The translations under genes were made by a program, and so were the position numbers. Positions 1 to 10,787 of a stretch of 64,000 bases of DNA are shown piece after piece. Within the stretch, counting starts at the first letter, position 1, and each line of letters opens with the position of its first letter. The stretch is from Athripsodes cinereus (Eukaryota; Arthropoda; Insecta; Trichoptera; Leptoceridae). The notes beneath the pieces are model-generated. The model saw nothing but the letters and a program-made list of their open reading frames with translations. It was not told the origin of the DNA and ran no database searches. Location: contig OX388314.1 in NCBI GenBank assembly GCA_947579605.1, positions 14,753,982 through 14,817,981 of the forward strand. Reading direction: 5' to 3'.

Positions 1-1017
1 TCCATATAATCTGCTTTAATATATTTTATTGTTCTCGTAAGTATCTGTGTCTCTGATACATAGATATTATATATTATGACCATTACATTTGGAATGAGCG
101 TCTTTTTGTCACAACAATTCCAACATATTCACCAAAAATATTATCGGTATGGAAACTAACTGCCGTGGAAATGTAATATATAAGCAGTTGCGTATTTTTG
201 TTGAAGAAATAAAATGTCCCTTTTCGGCTTGTTTTATAAGCTTGGTAATACTTGGCCCTCTTTTGCTGTATCACAAGCGCTTCTGTGACAAAGATATTTA
301 ATATGTCATTAGGAATGTTCTAGGAAGAGTTGACTTAAGCGAAATTGCTTATAAGAAGTTGCGGAGGCATCTTGTCACGGTATTTTCTTGAGAAAAGCAA
401 CGAAATGTATGTTCTTAGCACCATCAAAACTAAAAACAAATATAAAGTGATGAATATAGGTAGCATTTTTCAAATAACCATAATTATGAATATTTAATCT
501 GTAACTATAACATATCATAACCATACCATCACGGCGTATCCCACAAGTGTGGTAGCTAGCGGACTTACTCCACTATTTACATGCAAATTTTCCTCTCAGT
601 ACCGATAACAAAAGATTATGTAAAAGTACAAATTTTATAAGCTTCTTTCACATTAACTTGAATTCAATAGAGAAAATAACGCTAGTTTCAATGAAAATAA
701 TATTTGTTATTACAGAATTTTTCAGTTCGACTTCAATGGAAAAGTTTTATACGCCTTCTTTATTATAAACTGACAAAGAAACCTTCATATAGACAGGGAC
801 ACAAACTAAGCAATTATATAAGTTAGAAAGAGGCAAGGACTTAGATGTGAACTGAGATGTAAAGTAAAATCAGATACAGGGGTAAACTTTTTATTAAAAT
901 TTTATCAGAGTCATTCGTGGATGTCACTTAATTTCATCATTTTTTTATTCTATAACATTATTTTATTATAAACAGTCCTACCAACTGAAGATTCCACAAG
1001 GTTGACTTCAATGTGAA
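1..1017. other. AT-rich non-coding stretch
   Basis: No coding frame, repeat pair or RNA gene that I can support. Short frames here are scattered and low in complexity. Confidence 0.5.
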
Positions 1018-1090
1018 TAATCCTCTTTCGCAATACACCATTCCTGTGATGTTAAATTCAGAGCGTTTCATTAATGTCGTGGTAAGACAT
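1018..1090 (+). mobile_element. Decayed NLTR-3 non-LTR tail fragment (weak)
   Basis: About 70 bases resemble, with many mismatches, the part of the NLTR-3 tail seen better at 2112 (the CTCTTTC-CAATACACC and TCAGAGCG blocks in the same order and spacing). No open frame remains. This is inference from eye alignment only, and chance similarity is possible. Confidence 0.35.
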
Positions 1091-1874
1091 TAATAAGGTA
1101 AGACCGTACAAAAAATATTTTAGTAGTCTTAATAACTACTAGTTGTACTTCATCATTATGAAAAAGAGAATAACTTTTCATCAAGTATGATGTCGCTAGC
1201 AGCGTTGTATCATATTCAAACGACCATAATCAGATCATAAAAGTAATATAACTATTTCTATGTTGTGTTTCTTGGACAATCTTTTAAAGAACGAAAAAAG
1301 TTGGAATCAAAATGTATGCATCATTTTTCTACAATACCTACCTACCATGTATGAAACTTGCAGCTAAACTTTATATTTTATCTCATTTGTATTTGTGACT
1401 ATTGTAGAGTCTAGGTATATAGGTATATGACAGTCTGTCTGTCTGTCCGGAAACCATGTTTCAATGAAAAACAAAATCTCATTGAAAAACAACAACAAGA
1501 AAAACCTAGACATGTTTACTTTCATATCACCTGCCATATTATATTATGTACTTACCAGTTTTTCAAAACTCGGTACCTTTCAGGAAATTGTTAATTAATT
1601 ATCAAATTGCACACTGCTAAAAGCATAAGGAAGCATCTAATTTATACCTTCCCAAGAATAGGACGGAAATTATTTTAAAAATGACGATAGCGTATTATTT
1701 TTTTAAGGTATAATTTATTTCAGAATGGGTCTACTAATATTTAATTTTTGATAGAAGTCTCGTTTTTATTATCAGCAGTTGTAATATTTATATTATGCAG
1801 CTGAAAATATACCTTTTTTCTGGGAGCTTTGGACTATATACGCACAATATGGCGCCTTTAAGGTCATGTTATGA
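1091..1874. other. Non-coding stretch
   Basis: Nothing coding is seen. A short TCTG run lies near 1434-1448, and the rest is AT-rich unique-looking sequence. Confidence 0.5.
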
Positions 1875-1950
1875 TTACCGGCACCTGGTTTCGAACCACG
1901 GAACCCTTGTTCACGAGGCCGAGACTCTACATCCAGGCTACCGACGAAAC
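1875..1950 (-). mobile_element. tRNA-derived SINE head fragment
   Basis: Read on the minus strand, this has the same tRNA-like head as the elements at 49277 and 49851: a CGTCGGTAGCC start, a GTAGAGTCTCGGCC A-box region, and a B-box of the GGTTCGAAACC type. The acceptor ends do not pair, so it is not a working tRNA gene. The body beyond the head differs from the other two copies, so the copy is truncated or recombined. Confidence 0.7.
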
Positions 1951-2111
1951 CATAATAATTGTCCATATATATATATGTAGGTATATTTCATTACAATATT
2001 CGGAAGTTACACACTCAGTTAATTAATTACGTTTTTTAACATGGAAAATGATATGACGAAACTGAAATACTCTTATTAACAAATAAGATGTAGGTATATT
2101 ATTATTTCTTC

Positions 2112-2310
2112 CGTCCGCAGGGGTTCTGTAGGCCCGGGCGTCCCTCTTTCACAATACACCGTTCCTATGACAACGATATCAGAGCGCAGGGAATGTCGTG
2201 GGAAGAGGTGACGCAATTGGCACAGAGACGCTCTGAATGGAGGAGGCTGGTTTCTGCCCTGTGCTCCCGAGAGGAGCGTTGAGGGCGATGATGATGATGA
2301 TGATGATGAT
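2112..2310 (+). mobile_element. NLTR-3: 3' end of a non-LTR retrotransposon
   Basis: The plus strand carries the C-terminal coding end of a non-LTR reverse-transcriptase polyprotein, with residues such as MSWEEVTQLAQRRSEWRRLV and LCSREER before a stop at 2280-2282. It is followed at once by a (GATGAT)n tail to about 2309. A tail of short tandem repeats straight after the stop is usual for several insect non-LTR clades. A second copy lies on the minus strand at 6461. The fragment is 5'-truncated, with no RT catalytic motifs left. Confidence 0.75.
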
Positions 2311-2970
2311 ATTATTATTTTACTATCCAGCAACATAATCAATGAATGAGATTCTGCATATAGGGTTTTAGTTTTCCTATGACTTTTAAGGTAAAAACGG
2401 TTATAGCAAACATATATACGAATCTCCTACATTTATAAGAGATTTGTGCGTTTTGCAGGAATAACGAGTGAAGTACTGTTCATAATAGAATAGATAATGA
2501 AAAATAATTATGTGAGACCCCTCCATGTTTAAATACTCACCAGACGTGACCGCTTTAGAATAATTTCGTACAACGAGAAACTGAAACGTAACTCGGAATT
2601 TTGAACAATAAAATCATAATTTAAAAGCAAATAGTATCAATTTTTCATCATCAAACATAATATTGTCGTTGAACAGACCAATATTAAAGCTATGAAATGT
2701 ACCCACAAGAGTGTGTATAAGTGCATTATTATAAGTATTATCATTTTCAATTGAATTGATAAACTGAAACATAAAGCTTTCGCCTACGATAGTACTTTTC
2801 AATGTTGATATTATGATGTGTGGTAATGTACCTAAGGGAAGTGCTTATGTGTATATAATATCTATACTTTGAGAGTGATTCTTTTTGAGTGATCCATATT
2901 AATTCTGCAATATTGCTTTGTCAATGTATGTAGGTAGCGTACACATTCTATAAAGCATTTTAAAAAATCT
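2311..2970. other. Non-coding stretch
   Basis: AT-rich, with no supported gene or repeat. Confidence 0.5.
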
Positions 2971-3210
2971 ATATCTATACCCTCACGCCGTGTCCCAGGA
3001 GTGGTAGGCAGAGAGAACGGAACGCAATATGGATCTATCCTTATAAACTTCTTTTGATTTCTCCACATTCATCCAGTTTCTCATGCATGCATGCCGATTT
3101 CCCATACTCAACACGCGGCCGTCCTTTAGAATTTGATCCACGTGATTCTTGGACATCCTCGCTTTTCGCATCCTTTCTTTCAGATAAATAAATCCTCTTC
3201 GTCATTTTAT
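2971..3210 (-). mobile_element. NLTR-1 3'-terminal fragment, inverted
   Basis: The minus strand encodes a decayed C-terminus of the NLTR-1 polyprotein: DQILKDGRVLS, ACMRN, and a SVLSAYHSWDTA end with its stop just before a CTCACGCC block. The same end is seen in the better copies at 5510 and 23258. It abuts, head to head, the plus-strand NLTR-1 copy that starts at 3222. Both pieces carry 3' parts of the element, so this is two insertions or a rearrangement, not simple 5' inversion of one insertion. Confidence 0.8.
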
Positions 3211-3221
3211 CATCTTGCATT

Positions 3222-4098
3222 GGAGTGTAAGATATGGGATGCGCAAGGAGCTTTTTTGAATGGCAGAGGGTGCACCGATCAGATCTTCTCCCTGCGAATG
3301 GTTATAGAGAAGTTTCTGGGTAAACACCAGAGGCTTTTTTGTGCGTTCGTGGATCTGGAGAAAGCATATGATCGAGTGGACCGGGAAAGGTTGTGGCGCG
3401 TGTTGTCGGAGTATGGGGTGAGCAGCCGGTTGATCCGCGCAATATCTTCACTTTACGTGGGAAGCTCCGCTTGCGTGAGGGTAAATAACACTCTCTCGGA
3501 GTGGTTTGTCCTCACCAAAAGAGTGAAGCAAGGTTGTGTCATGTCTCCGTGGCTGTTCAACCTATTCTTCGACTACTGTATGCGACCTGTGAAAGAGATG
3601 GATGTTGGTGTCGAGCTGAATGGGTTTCGGGTGAATGCATTGATGTACGCAGATGATTTGGTGTTAATGGCTGAGAGTGAAAGGGACTTACAAGAGATTG
3701 TTACGTGTGTGTATGATAGTTGCAATTTGAATGGTTTGAAAATGAACGTTATGAAGACGAAAGTTCTTGTTTTTGAAAGAGAGAATGAAAAAACGATTTG
3801 CGAGATTAAAGTTGGTGACGAATGTTTGGAGCAAGTAAGTGAGTATGTATATTTGGGAAGTATGTTTACGAGGGATGGAAGATGTGATAGGGACATTGAA
3901 AGAAGGAAAGTGGCCGGTGCTAGAGTAAACGGTGCACTTCGACCCATTGTCAGCAATGACAATGTGTCGAACATGGCTAAAATGCTGGTGCACAATACCA
4001 TTCTGGTACCGTCACTTACGTATGCAAGCGAGACATGGACGTGGTTGAAGAAGGACGAAAGTGGAATAAATGCAGTAGAGATGCGATCGTTGAGATGA
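3222..4098 (+). pseudogene. NLTR-1 reverse transcriptase fragment
   Basis: The RT core is clear: FVDLEKAYDRVD (first catalytic Asp), VKQGCVMSPWLFNLFFDY, and YADDLVLMAE (catalytic YADD). The KTKVLVF and YVYLGSMF blocks of the thumb-side region follow. Such RTs copy element RNA at a nicked chromosomal target. The frame ends at 4098 because one base change turns an Arg codon into TGA; the homologous frame continues at 4099 with MVGKTLRDRVKNEDIRRMSG. A frame starting at 3133 would run into the preceding inverted fragment and is not a real start. Confidence 0.9.
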
Positions 4099-4173
4099 AT
4101 GGTTGGTAAAACGCTGCGTGATAGAGTGAAGAATGAGGATATTAGAAGAATGAGCGGATGCAAGAAGACTGTT

Positions 4174-4184
4174 GTGGACAGAAT
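4174..4184. repeat. Left 11-bp target-site duplication of NLTR-2
   Basis: GTGGACAGAAT occurs here and again at 5217-5227, exactly flanking the NLTR-2 insertion. The uninterrupted NLTR-1 copy at 23258 has this sequence once. Confidence 0.92.
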
Positions 4185-5216
4185 CCTTACCTTACCTTAC
4201 CTATGCAGCCATTTCCGTCCACTGCTGGACATAGGCCTCCCCCATAATTCTCCAGGCATCTCTATCCTGGGCTCTTTGCAACCAGTCACCAGCGATTCTT
4301 TTGATGTCATCAGACCATCGTGTAGGAGGTCTTCCTCTACTTCTTTTATCTTCACGAGGTCTCCATTCCACCACCCGTTTTGTCCATCTTTGATCCTGTA
4401 GTCTAGCAACATGTCCTGCCCATGACCACTTCAACTTTGCCACTCTCTCGACAACGTCAGTAACTCCCGATCTTCTGCGTATTTCTGTATTTCTTATACG
4501 GTCAGAGAGTCTTATTTGTAGCATCGCTCTTTCATGCTTTCTTTGTGCCACACGAAGTTTTCTGACAGTCGACTTGGTCAAAGTTAACGTTTCTGCCCCG
4601 TAGGTTAGTACTGGTAGCACGCATTGGTCGTACATTTTGCGTTTTAGGCTTTGGGGAATGTTGCTAGTGAAAAACTTCTTCAGATTTCCATAGGCTGCCC
4701 ATCCAAGACCGATTCTCCTCTGAAGCTCCGTGGTTTGGTTATCTCGAGACAGTACCATGTTGTGACCGAGATATTTATATTCACTGACTTCTTCGATTAC
4801 CTGGTTGTCAATGTCTACCGTACCTCCAAGGACCAGATTTGTCATCACTTTTGTCTTGGATGTATTGATAAGGAGTCCAACTTTTCTGGTCTCTTGCATG
4901 AGCTCCGTTAGCATTTCGCGTGCCTCGTTTATATCTTCCGAAATCAAAACGATATCGTCTGCAAATCTTAGATTACTCAGTTTGACTCCATCCACTTTGA
5001 TACCCTTTTCTTCCCAGTCTAGATTTTTGAATGCGTATTCTAATACAGCAGTGAACAGCTTTGGAGATATTGTATCTCCTTGCCTTACACCTTTTTCAAT
5101 GGGGGACTGTTTGGTGTTTTTGTGGAGTTTTACACTGGCTGATGTATTGTCATAGATGAAGTTCAGGAGTTTTGTGTATCTGTAATCTATACGACATTGA
5201 TGCAACGCAGCTAATA
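4185..5216 (-). mobile_element. NLTR-2: RTE-like non-LTR retrotransposon, 5'-truncated, nested
   Basis: This 1,032-bp insertion lies in minus orientation within NLTR-1. Its 3' end is a short run of AGGTA repeats (TACCT on the plus strand, 4185-4202) after the stop codon. That kind of tail is typical of RTE-type elements. The 5' end at 5216 cuts into the RT domain, as expected from incomplete reverse transcription. The 11-bp flanking duplications support target-primed insertion. Confidence 0.93.
4201..5216 (-). pseudogene. NLTR-2 reverse transcriptase, C-terminal part
   Basis: About 338 residues of RT are open. GVRQGDTISPKLF and LRFADDIVLISED (catalytic FADD) are followed by SKTKVMTN and YKYLGHNM. 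The C-terminal tail has LKWSWAGHVARL, GRPPTRWSDD and an AYVQQWTEMAA end. The whole 3' frame is intact, so this insertion is younger than the NLTR-1 copy it sits in. The open frame begins upstream at 5289, but its first 24 residues are antisense NLTR-1 and not part of the protein. The family call as RTE rests on the tail sequence and the AGGTA repeats. Confidence 0.9.
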
Positions 5217-5227
5217 GTGGACAGAAT
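5217..5227. repeat. Right 11-bp target-site duplication of NLTR-2
   Basis: Second copy of GTGGACAGAAT (see 4174-4184). NLTR-1 coding sequence resumes here in frame. Confidence 0.92.
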
Positions 5228-5532
5228 GCGTGTAAATAAATTGAGATGGTTTGGTCATGTGGAACGAATGAAAGAGGAAAGAATGACAAAGAGGATATAC
5301 TTATCTGAAAGAAAGGGTGTGAGGAAACGCGGGCGTCCGAGAACCACGTGGCTTGATCACGTGGATCAAATTCTCAAGGACGGCCGCGTGTTGAGTAAGA
5401 GGAACCGACGTGCGTGTATGAGGAACTGTATGAATGTGGAGGAAGTGTGTAAAGATAGATCTGTTTGGCGTTCCGTTCTCTCTGCCTACCCCACTTGGGA
5501 CACGGCGTGAGGGTATAGTATAGTATAGATAG

Positions 5533-5838
5533 CATTCGCTCAACATTCTATGATTTTATTGGTGCACAACTTGTAAAACTCCATGTATGATTATGGCATT
5601 GCAGCCGAAACATATGTCACATTATTTAAAATATTTTTTGTAAAACAAATAAATTGTAATTTATAAATTAAAATTCGCTCAACATGTTCAAACCATCGTA
5701 ACTTATATTTACACGCAATCTATCCACAACACTCTTCTCCCATGCGCTCATTCTCCTAATATCCTCATTCTTCAATCTATCTTGCAACGTTTTACCAATC
5801 ATTATTCTCACGTGAATGCATCTCCACAATATTTATAG
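5533..5838 (-). mobile_element. NLTR-1 internal fragment, inverted, with a 126-bp insertion
   Basis: From about 5673 to 5838 the minus strand matches NLTR-1 around the residues VGKT-QDR-KNEDIRRMS and the following RVN block. The piece begins at 5533 with a CATTCGCTCAACAT stretch, breaks for a short insert, and continues after a repeat of ATTCGCTCAACAT. It directly follows the tail of the plus-strand copy ending near 5530. Confidence 0.75.
5547..5672 (+). mobile_element. 126-bp retroposed insert with 13-bp target duplication
   Basis: The insert is flanked by exact 13-bp direct repeats ATTCGCTCAACAT (5534-5546 and 5673-5685). It ends in an AT-rich, A-heavy tail, so it was probably copied from RNA in plus orientation. 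Inside, 5588-5618 resembles a minimal hammerhead ribozyme core: a degenerate TGATTA block, a GGC/GCC stem II with a short loop, GAAAC at 5607-5611, and GTC at 5616-5618. Such motifs are known at the ends of Penelope-like elements and in retrozymes. The core has about two mismatches, so activity is doubtful. Confidence 0.6.
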
Positions 5839-6460
5839 CAAATATAAAAATTAATTTACATAGGTATGTTGGATTTCTGACTATATGATAGATGTAGTAG
5901 AAAGGAAATGGATGCAAAATGTCTAGATGGGTGTTTGAACCAAGTCAAATGAGGAACCTATATGCAATAATGATCTCAAGGATTCATCTAAAGCCAAAGA
6001 AATATGTTAGATATCATCCACATCATTTATTTTTTCAAAATACCTAACAAAATATAAAGACATAACTTTAGGGTTGATCAGTTCGTTGATTTTTTGTACT
6101 GGGGTTGTTTAAAATAGGGGTGGGTTTTTGTGGAGTAGGTATCGAGTAGAGGATGGAGGATGGTTACGGGGGTGATAGACTTAGAGGTGGAGGTGTACAA
6201 GGTGCTTGGGGTGGGGATGTGTATAGTTCAAAAAACTGGAAGCATTTTAGGGAGTGTCGGGTAAAAATGAAAATGGGAGTAAAGTTTCTCGTTCTTAAAA
6301 GTATGCCATTGCTTTGGATAATGCCTTTTAGTAGATATTCTTGTTAAGGTGTTTTTGTTAATATTAGAATGCTAGGTGAGGTTCTATAGCTGAATCACGT
6401 ATTTCTGAAGATGTTAATTTATTAGATATTTACATACATACATACCTACATACATCGCCC
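5839..6460. other. Non-coding stretch
   Basis: AT-rich and then G-rich around 6100-6240 on the plus strand. A 64-codon frame at 6153 has no recognisable features and is probably chance. A CATA/CCTA microsatellite at 6432-6455 is the tail of the element that follows. Confidence 0.45.
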
Positions 6461-6645
6461 TCAACGCTTCTCTCGCGAGCACAGGGTAAAAACCAGCCTC
6501 CTCCATTCAGAGCGTCTCTGCGCCAATCGCGTCACCTCTTTCCACGACATTCCCTGCGCTCTGATGTCGTTGTCATAGGAACGGTGTATTGTGAAAGAGG
6601 GACGCCCGGGCCGACGGAACCCTTGCGGACGGAAGAACAGTGCTC
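6461..6645 (-). mobile_element. NLTR-3: second 3'-end copy
   Basis: The minus strand repeats the NLTR-3 C-terminus seen at 2112 (SEWRRLV before LCSREKR and a stop at 6461-6463). It is followed by a (TATG)n-type tail at 6432-6455. The same coding end with a different microsatellite tail suggests tail variation between copies. Confidence 0.78.
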
Positions 6646-7161
6646 TTTTTGGCCAACTATCATTAGATATTTACACACATACCTACGTTTTATCCTTAAA
6701 AAAACAGCGAGGTGTTCTTTTTCCTTACATTAGTTATGATTTGATATCAATTCGATGCTTCAGTTCCTAAACAAAACATTACTGAAGTGCATATATAATG
6801 TGAGAAATCAACTAAAATATCCTTAGATGTTGCAAACAATAAAAAAAATATACAAAAATCATTACACTGTTTAAAAATTAGTGTGTCTTTTTGTCGTACG
6901 GAGATATGTTTAATAAGCATCAAAATGGCGTACTGCCTCTACTTCAACATCCAATCAAGGGAAAATAGAGGAGTGACGGCAAAAGAGGAGAAGCATGGAG
7001 TTGCCCCCTTGTCTTGTGTTCTCCTTCATTAGGGGGTGGCGAGTATCGAAGAGGAACATAATAGAGTAAACGAATTTTTTATTTCATCAAATGCAGAGAG
7101 AAGGGTCCCACATTATTATTTTTATAAATACTATTTATTTATTTTTATTTTGGACAATAAA
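6646..7161. other. Non-coding stretch
   Basis: No gene seen. The last 20 or so bases (TTTATTTTTATTTTGGACAA) lead into the 49-bp tandem array and may be the end of a retroelement. Confidence 0.4.
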
Positions 7162-7351
7162 CGGCATTTGCCTTTTACAATACATGACAAATTTACAACA
7201 TTATACAGTACGGCATTTGCCTTTTACAATACATGACAAATTTACAACATTATACAGTACGGCATTTGCCTTTTACAATACATGACAAATTTACAACATT
7301 ATACAGTACGGCATTTGCCTTTAATAATACATGACAAATTTACAACATTAT
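7162..7351. repeat. 49-bp tandem repeat, about 3.9 copies
   Basis: A unit beginning CGGCATTTGCCTTTTACAAT recurs with exact 49-base spacing at 7162, 7211, 7260 and 7309. The first three units appear identical. The fourth has a small change (CTTTAATA for CTTTTACA) and ends early. Because 49 is not a multiple of three, the short open frames across it are accidental. Confidence 0.95.
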
Positions 7352-10167
7352 GTAAGTATTGTGCTAAATGGATCCCAACTTGTAACTCATTATATATAGC
7401 TTATAGATTACTATTAAAATGGGTGAATTAAACGTAGAATACATTAAGAACAGAAAATAGGTACCAGAGTAACTGAAGTGTTCGCTAATGGTAAAGAGAG
7501 AAGGGTAGAATTTCTTTATAAGGAATAAGGTAGATGTTTTTTTTTTTACCGAACCCCCGCAAATACGTATTGCCGGCCGCCTCTGGTCATGGAGTAATTT
7601 GCTAATTGGCAGATATGTGTTTTGACCTTTCTTAAATTGCTCCCACTGGGTTACTTCTTAAATAGCTCTACTGCAGTATCTTGAGTTGACAATTTATGAC
7701 GATGCATTCCAATACGACTAAATCCTAAAACATTATTTTATCATAATTACTTTCTAATTTAGACTGAATGAAAATGTGGCCACCTCGATGATTTTAAATT
7801 AGGAAACTTCTACATGGTAGTCTGGGGCTTTTGTTACAACATAATCGACTATCACAGTTTCAAATTATTAATATAAGAATTTCGATAAAATTTGTTAAAT
7901 ATATAAATAAGCTAAAATAAACCCTTTCAGTGCTATGGTTAGAATAATAGAGCGCCCTTGAGGTGGATTTTTTTCACAAAACGGCGCTTTACAAATCATC
8001 CAAATAATAATAATAATAATAATAATAATGTAATACTGTCATTTAGGCGTTATTAATGATGCGGGGTTTAAAAACATAAAACACCGATGCTGTACAAAAT
8101 AAAATAACTTAACAAAGGTCTAAAATAAGGGCTCATTATGTATATAGAAATAAGTAAGTAGAAGAGCTAATACCTATTATATTCAGAATATTCAGATACC
8201 CAAACACACATTATTGTTTGTCCGCTTAGTTTCCGGGGTCTCTCTCATCTGTCCCTTGCACGTAGTACCTACTTTCTGACAAAAGGGTCCACGGGTCCGC
8301 AGCTTGTGCAAATTTCTATTGATATTAATAATTTATATTCTCTCTCGAGTTGTCCGTATCCGTATGTAATTTGGTAATTAAATAATTTATACATTCTTAT
8401 TTGATATAAACGTAATATTGTAGTGTACAAATCAAAACAAAATACCAACGATGATGATAACGAATTGTGTGATATTTTTTAAGTTATGGACGATGAAAAA
8501 AATGTCTTTAATTTTTGAATACCTAGGTATGTCTTTTAAAATAGTACAAGTATTATTTACCTTCCTTAGAACGAATGCGTTGGAGAGAATGAATTATGGA
8601 TTTAACAATAAACAATGAATTAAGCTTCCTCACGATATTATGATTTGAGATTTTATATATTTTTTTAAAATTACAATATTTTATAACTTTACATAAATAA
8701 TTATTTATATACCTACCTACCTAATAAGCAGTAGCGTGCTTTTCAAATATGCAAATAAGCACTGCTTACTTACAAAAGAAAAGCTGAGTATTTGCTAAAA
8801 AAAATCCAATCCATGACCAATATAAATATTATAGTCCCACCATTGCCGCTCAGATACATTTATATCTTCAACCAAGATGCATATTATACTATTGATTCAT
8901 GCTTCTGTTAGTTTTAAGTTTTAGTCCTGTCCTATAAGAATAAAAAAAACTTTTTGATTTTTCCTGCAATTTACTTTTTTAGCAATTTATAAGACAAACA
9001 TAAAAGAAAATAAGTCACAATAAGTCACATAAGTCACATTAGTTTTACCTGTCACGATCAAGCAAATATCATACATAAAAATATATATGTGGGTTATTTA
9101 TTTAACCTTTGCACCGTGTACAATTGAAAAATTCCCATTAGGTCATTGCAAAAGGGTCAAAAGAAAATTACAACATGAACTAGGTAGGTACTAGGTAATT
9201 TAATTCTATTCAAACCTAGTGCCCTAGCAGTCCATTGTCTATTGGTAGCCCTCGCTGCATACAATATATCTAAAATAATGTCCTGTATGGTTTGCAAAAT
9301 AATACCTATATACATATATTATAAATTGATCGTTAGGTGTGTTGGTAGGCACTTACCTACGAATATAAAATGCGGCGACCCTAAAGGGTTAAAACCGAAA
9401 GTAGGGTTAATAATATAGGAATTAGTTTGGACAAATGAATCACAATAAAATATAGATACCTAATTACTTACCAATTATATTACATTTTATTCAAAATCTA
9501 TGTAGTTCAGCAGATGTTCGAGAAAAAAATATCTTCCAAATATTTATGAACTTACACAATATTATTTTATAAGTATCTAACAGCTATGTATATTGTTCCA
9601 TCAAAATATTTAGGTACCTTCCTCTGTGAGATAGACATCAGGTAGGTACCAATCATGAAATAATCTGAATACGCAAAACATTTATCAACATGAAAAGAGG
9701 ATTTAAAAGAAGTCTATCATACTGCGTTTTCAGTTTTACATAATTATTTAGATCATTTTCTCATTTACGAATGATTAAGAGTGTTTATACATAAATACAT
9801 AGTTTCTTCTTGGGTATCTAACTACAGTGTTGTCTTTGAACATAATGATGCTTTTTTAAGGTTTCAGTTTCACGAATTTGCAATTAAACTCGCTCTCTAA
9901 ATTTATACTAATTTCCCCGGCTATATTTTCTAATTGGTCAGATTTGGAATTTTTCAAGTTCTTATTAAAGAATGTTTTGGATTGAAAACCGAGAATATAA
10001 ACTTTTATTTTTCTAGGTAAATATTATTATGTCAGTATTTCTGGACATCGTGTGCCTTTTATGATGCAGACGGATCTGCTATTTTTATTTCAATGTGGTT
10101 TCAATTCGAAGTGACAAGAGACAATTCTATTTGAATAGGTACCTAAGTAGCTACTTATTTTCTATTT
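7352..10167. other. Long non-coding stretch
   Basis: About 2.8 kb without a supported gene. It contains an (AAT)n microsatellite at 8003-8029 and many TAGGTA/TACCTA motifs. Nothing else is recognised. Confidence 0.5.
8003..8029. repeat. (AAT)n microsatellite
   Basis: Nine successive AAT triplets. Confidence 0.9.
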
Positions 10168-10490
10168 TACATACATACATACGTACATACCATCACGCCG
10201 CTTCCCTCGCGGGGTAGGCAGAAAGGATCGAGCGCCACTTCCTTCTATCTTTGCATACATCTTTCGCTTCCGTCACTGTCATACAATTCCTCATGCATGC
10301 TCTCCTGTTCAATGTGCTCAACACGTGACCGTCCTGTAGGATTTGATTTAAATGATCTTGCCATTTAATCCTCGGACGTCCACGTCTCCGAGCACCATTC
10401 CTCTCAGACAAATATATCTTCTTAGTCATTCTGTCCTCATTCATTCTTTCCACGTGCCCAAACCATCTTAACTTATTTACATTCATCCTT
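10168..10490 (-). mobile_element. NLTR-1 3'-end copy with (TATG)n tail
   Basis: A 97-codon minus-strand frame (10193-10486) matches the NLTR-1 C-terminus throughout: VNKLRWFGHVERMNEDRM, YLSERNGARRRGRPRI, a DHLNQIL block and an ILSAYPAREAA end. The stop lies next to a TATG-type microsatellite at 10168-10190. The divergence from the copy at 23258 shows a different subfamily. It is 5'-truncated near 10490 and has no RT core. Confidence 0.88.
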
Positions 10491-10779
10491 GTTTTATTAT
10501 TTTCTATTTCTATTATTTTCTATTTTCTATTTATCTATTTTCATAATTCTAATTAAATTCATTGGGTATTTGATTTAAAATAGTCTATTTAAATATTCTT
10601 TGATGAACCTAAATATAGAAATTAATTAAAAACTTTACTTAACATTAAAGTTTTATAGAAGTAAAGTATGGATGGTAGGTATTTAGGTAATCCAGTAGGT
10701 AGATAATAAAAAAGGCAGAGAATACGAAAATATTAAGTAGGTATACCATTGGTGAACATTCAAACTCTTCTATTCATCA
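10491..10779. other. Non-coding stretch
   Basis: AT-rich spacer with no supported feature. Confidence 0.5.
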
Positions 10780-10787
10780 TTCTACAC
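10780..10787. repeat. Left 8-bp target duplication of hAT-type MITE
   Basis: TTCTACAC, repeated exactly at 11137-11144. Confidence 0.92.

Larger units (their letters stand above)
3222..5530 (+). mobile_element. NLTR-1 non-LTR retrotransposon, 5'-truncated, split by NLTR-2
   Basis: This plus-strand copy starts inside the reverse-transcriptase domain at the residues CKIWDAQGAFLNGRG. It runs to 4184, is interrupted by a minus-strand NLTR-2 insertion (4185-5216), and resumes at 5217 to the stop at 5508-5510 and a short TATAG-repeat tail. The two halves join through the 11-bp duplicated target. Compared with the copy at 23258, it lacks the endonuclease and the N-terminal part of RT, has a nonsense change at 4096-4098, and lacks a few residues in the tail (NVEEVCKD against NVEEAKEVCKD). 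It is a dead copy. Confidence 0.92.

Noticed and set aside
4201..5289. Full 362-residue frame taken as one protein
   Set aside because: The first 24 residues come from antisense NLTR-1 upstream of the insertion border at 5216; only the remainder is NLTR-2.
2971..5530. Twin-priming 5' inversion of one NLTR-1 insertion
   Set aside because: The inverted piece holds the 3' end, which is also present in the plus-strand piece; twin priming would invert a 5' segment instead.
7036..7285. Overlapping frames of 64-66 codons with repeated peptide
   Set aside because: They are reading frames through the 49-bp tandem repeat, whose length is not a multiple of three.
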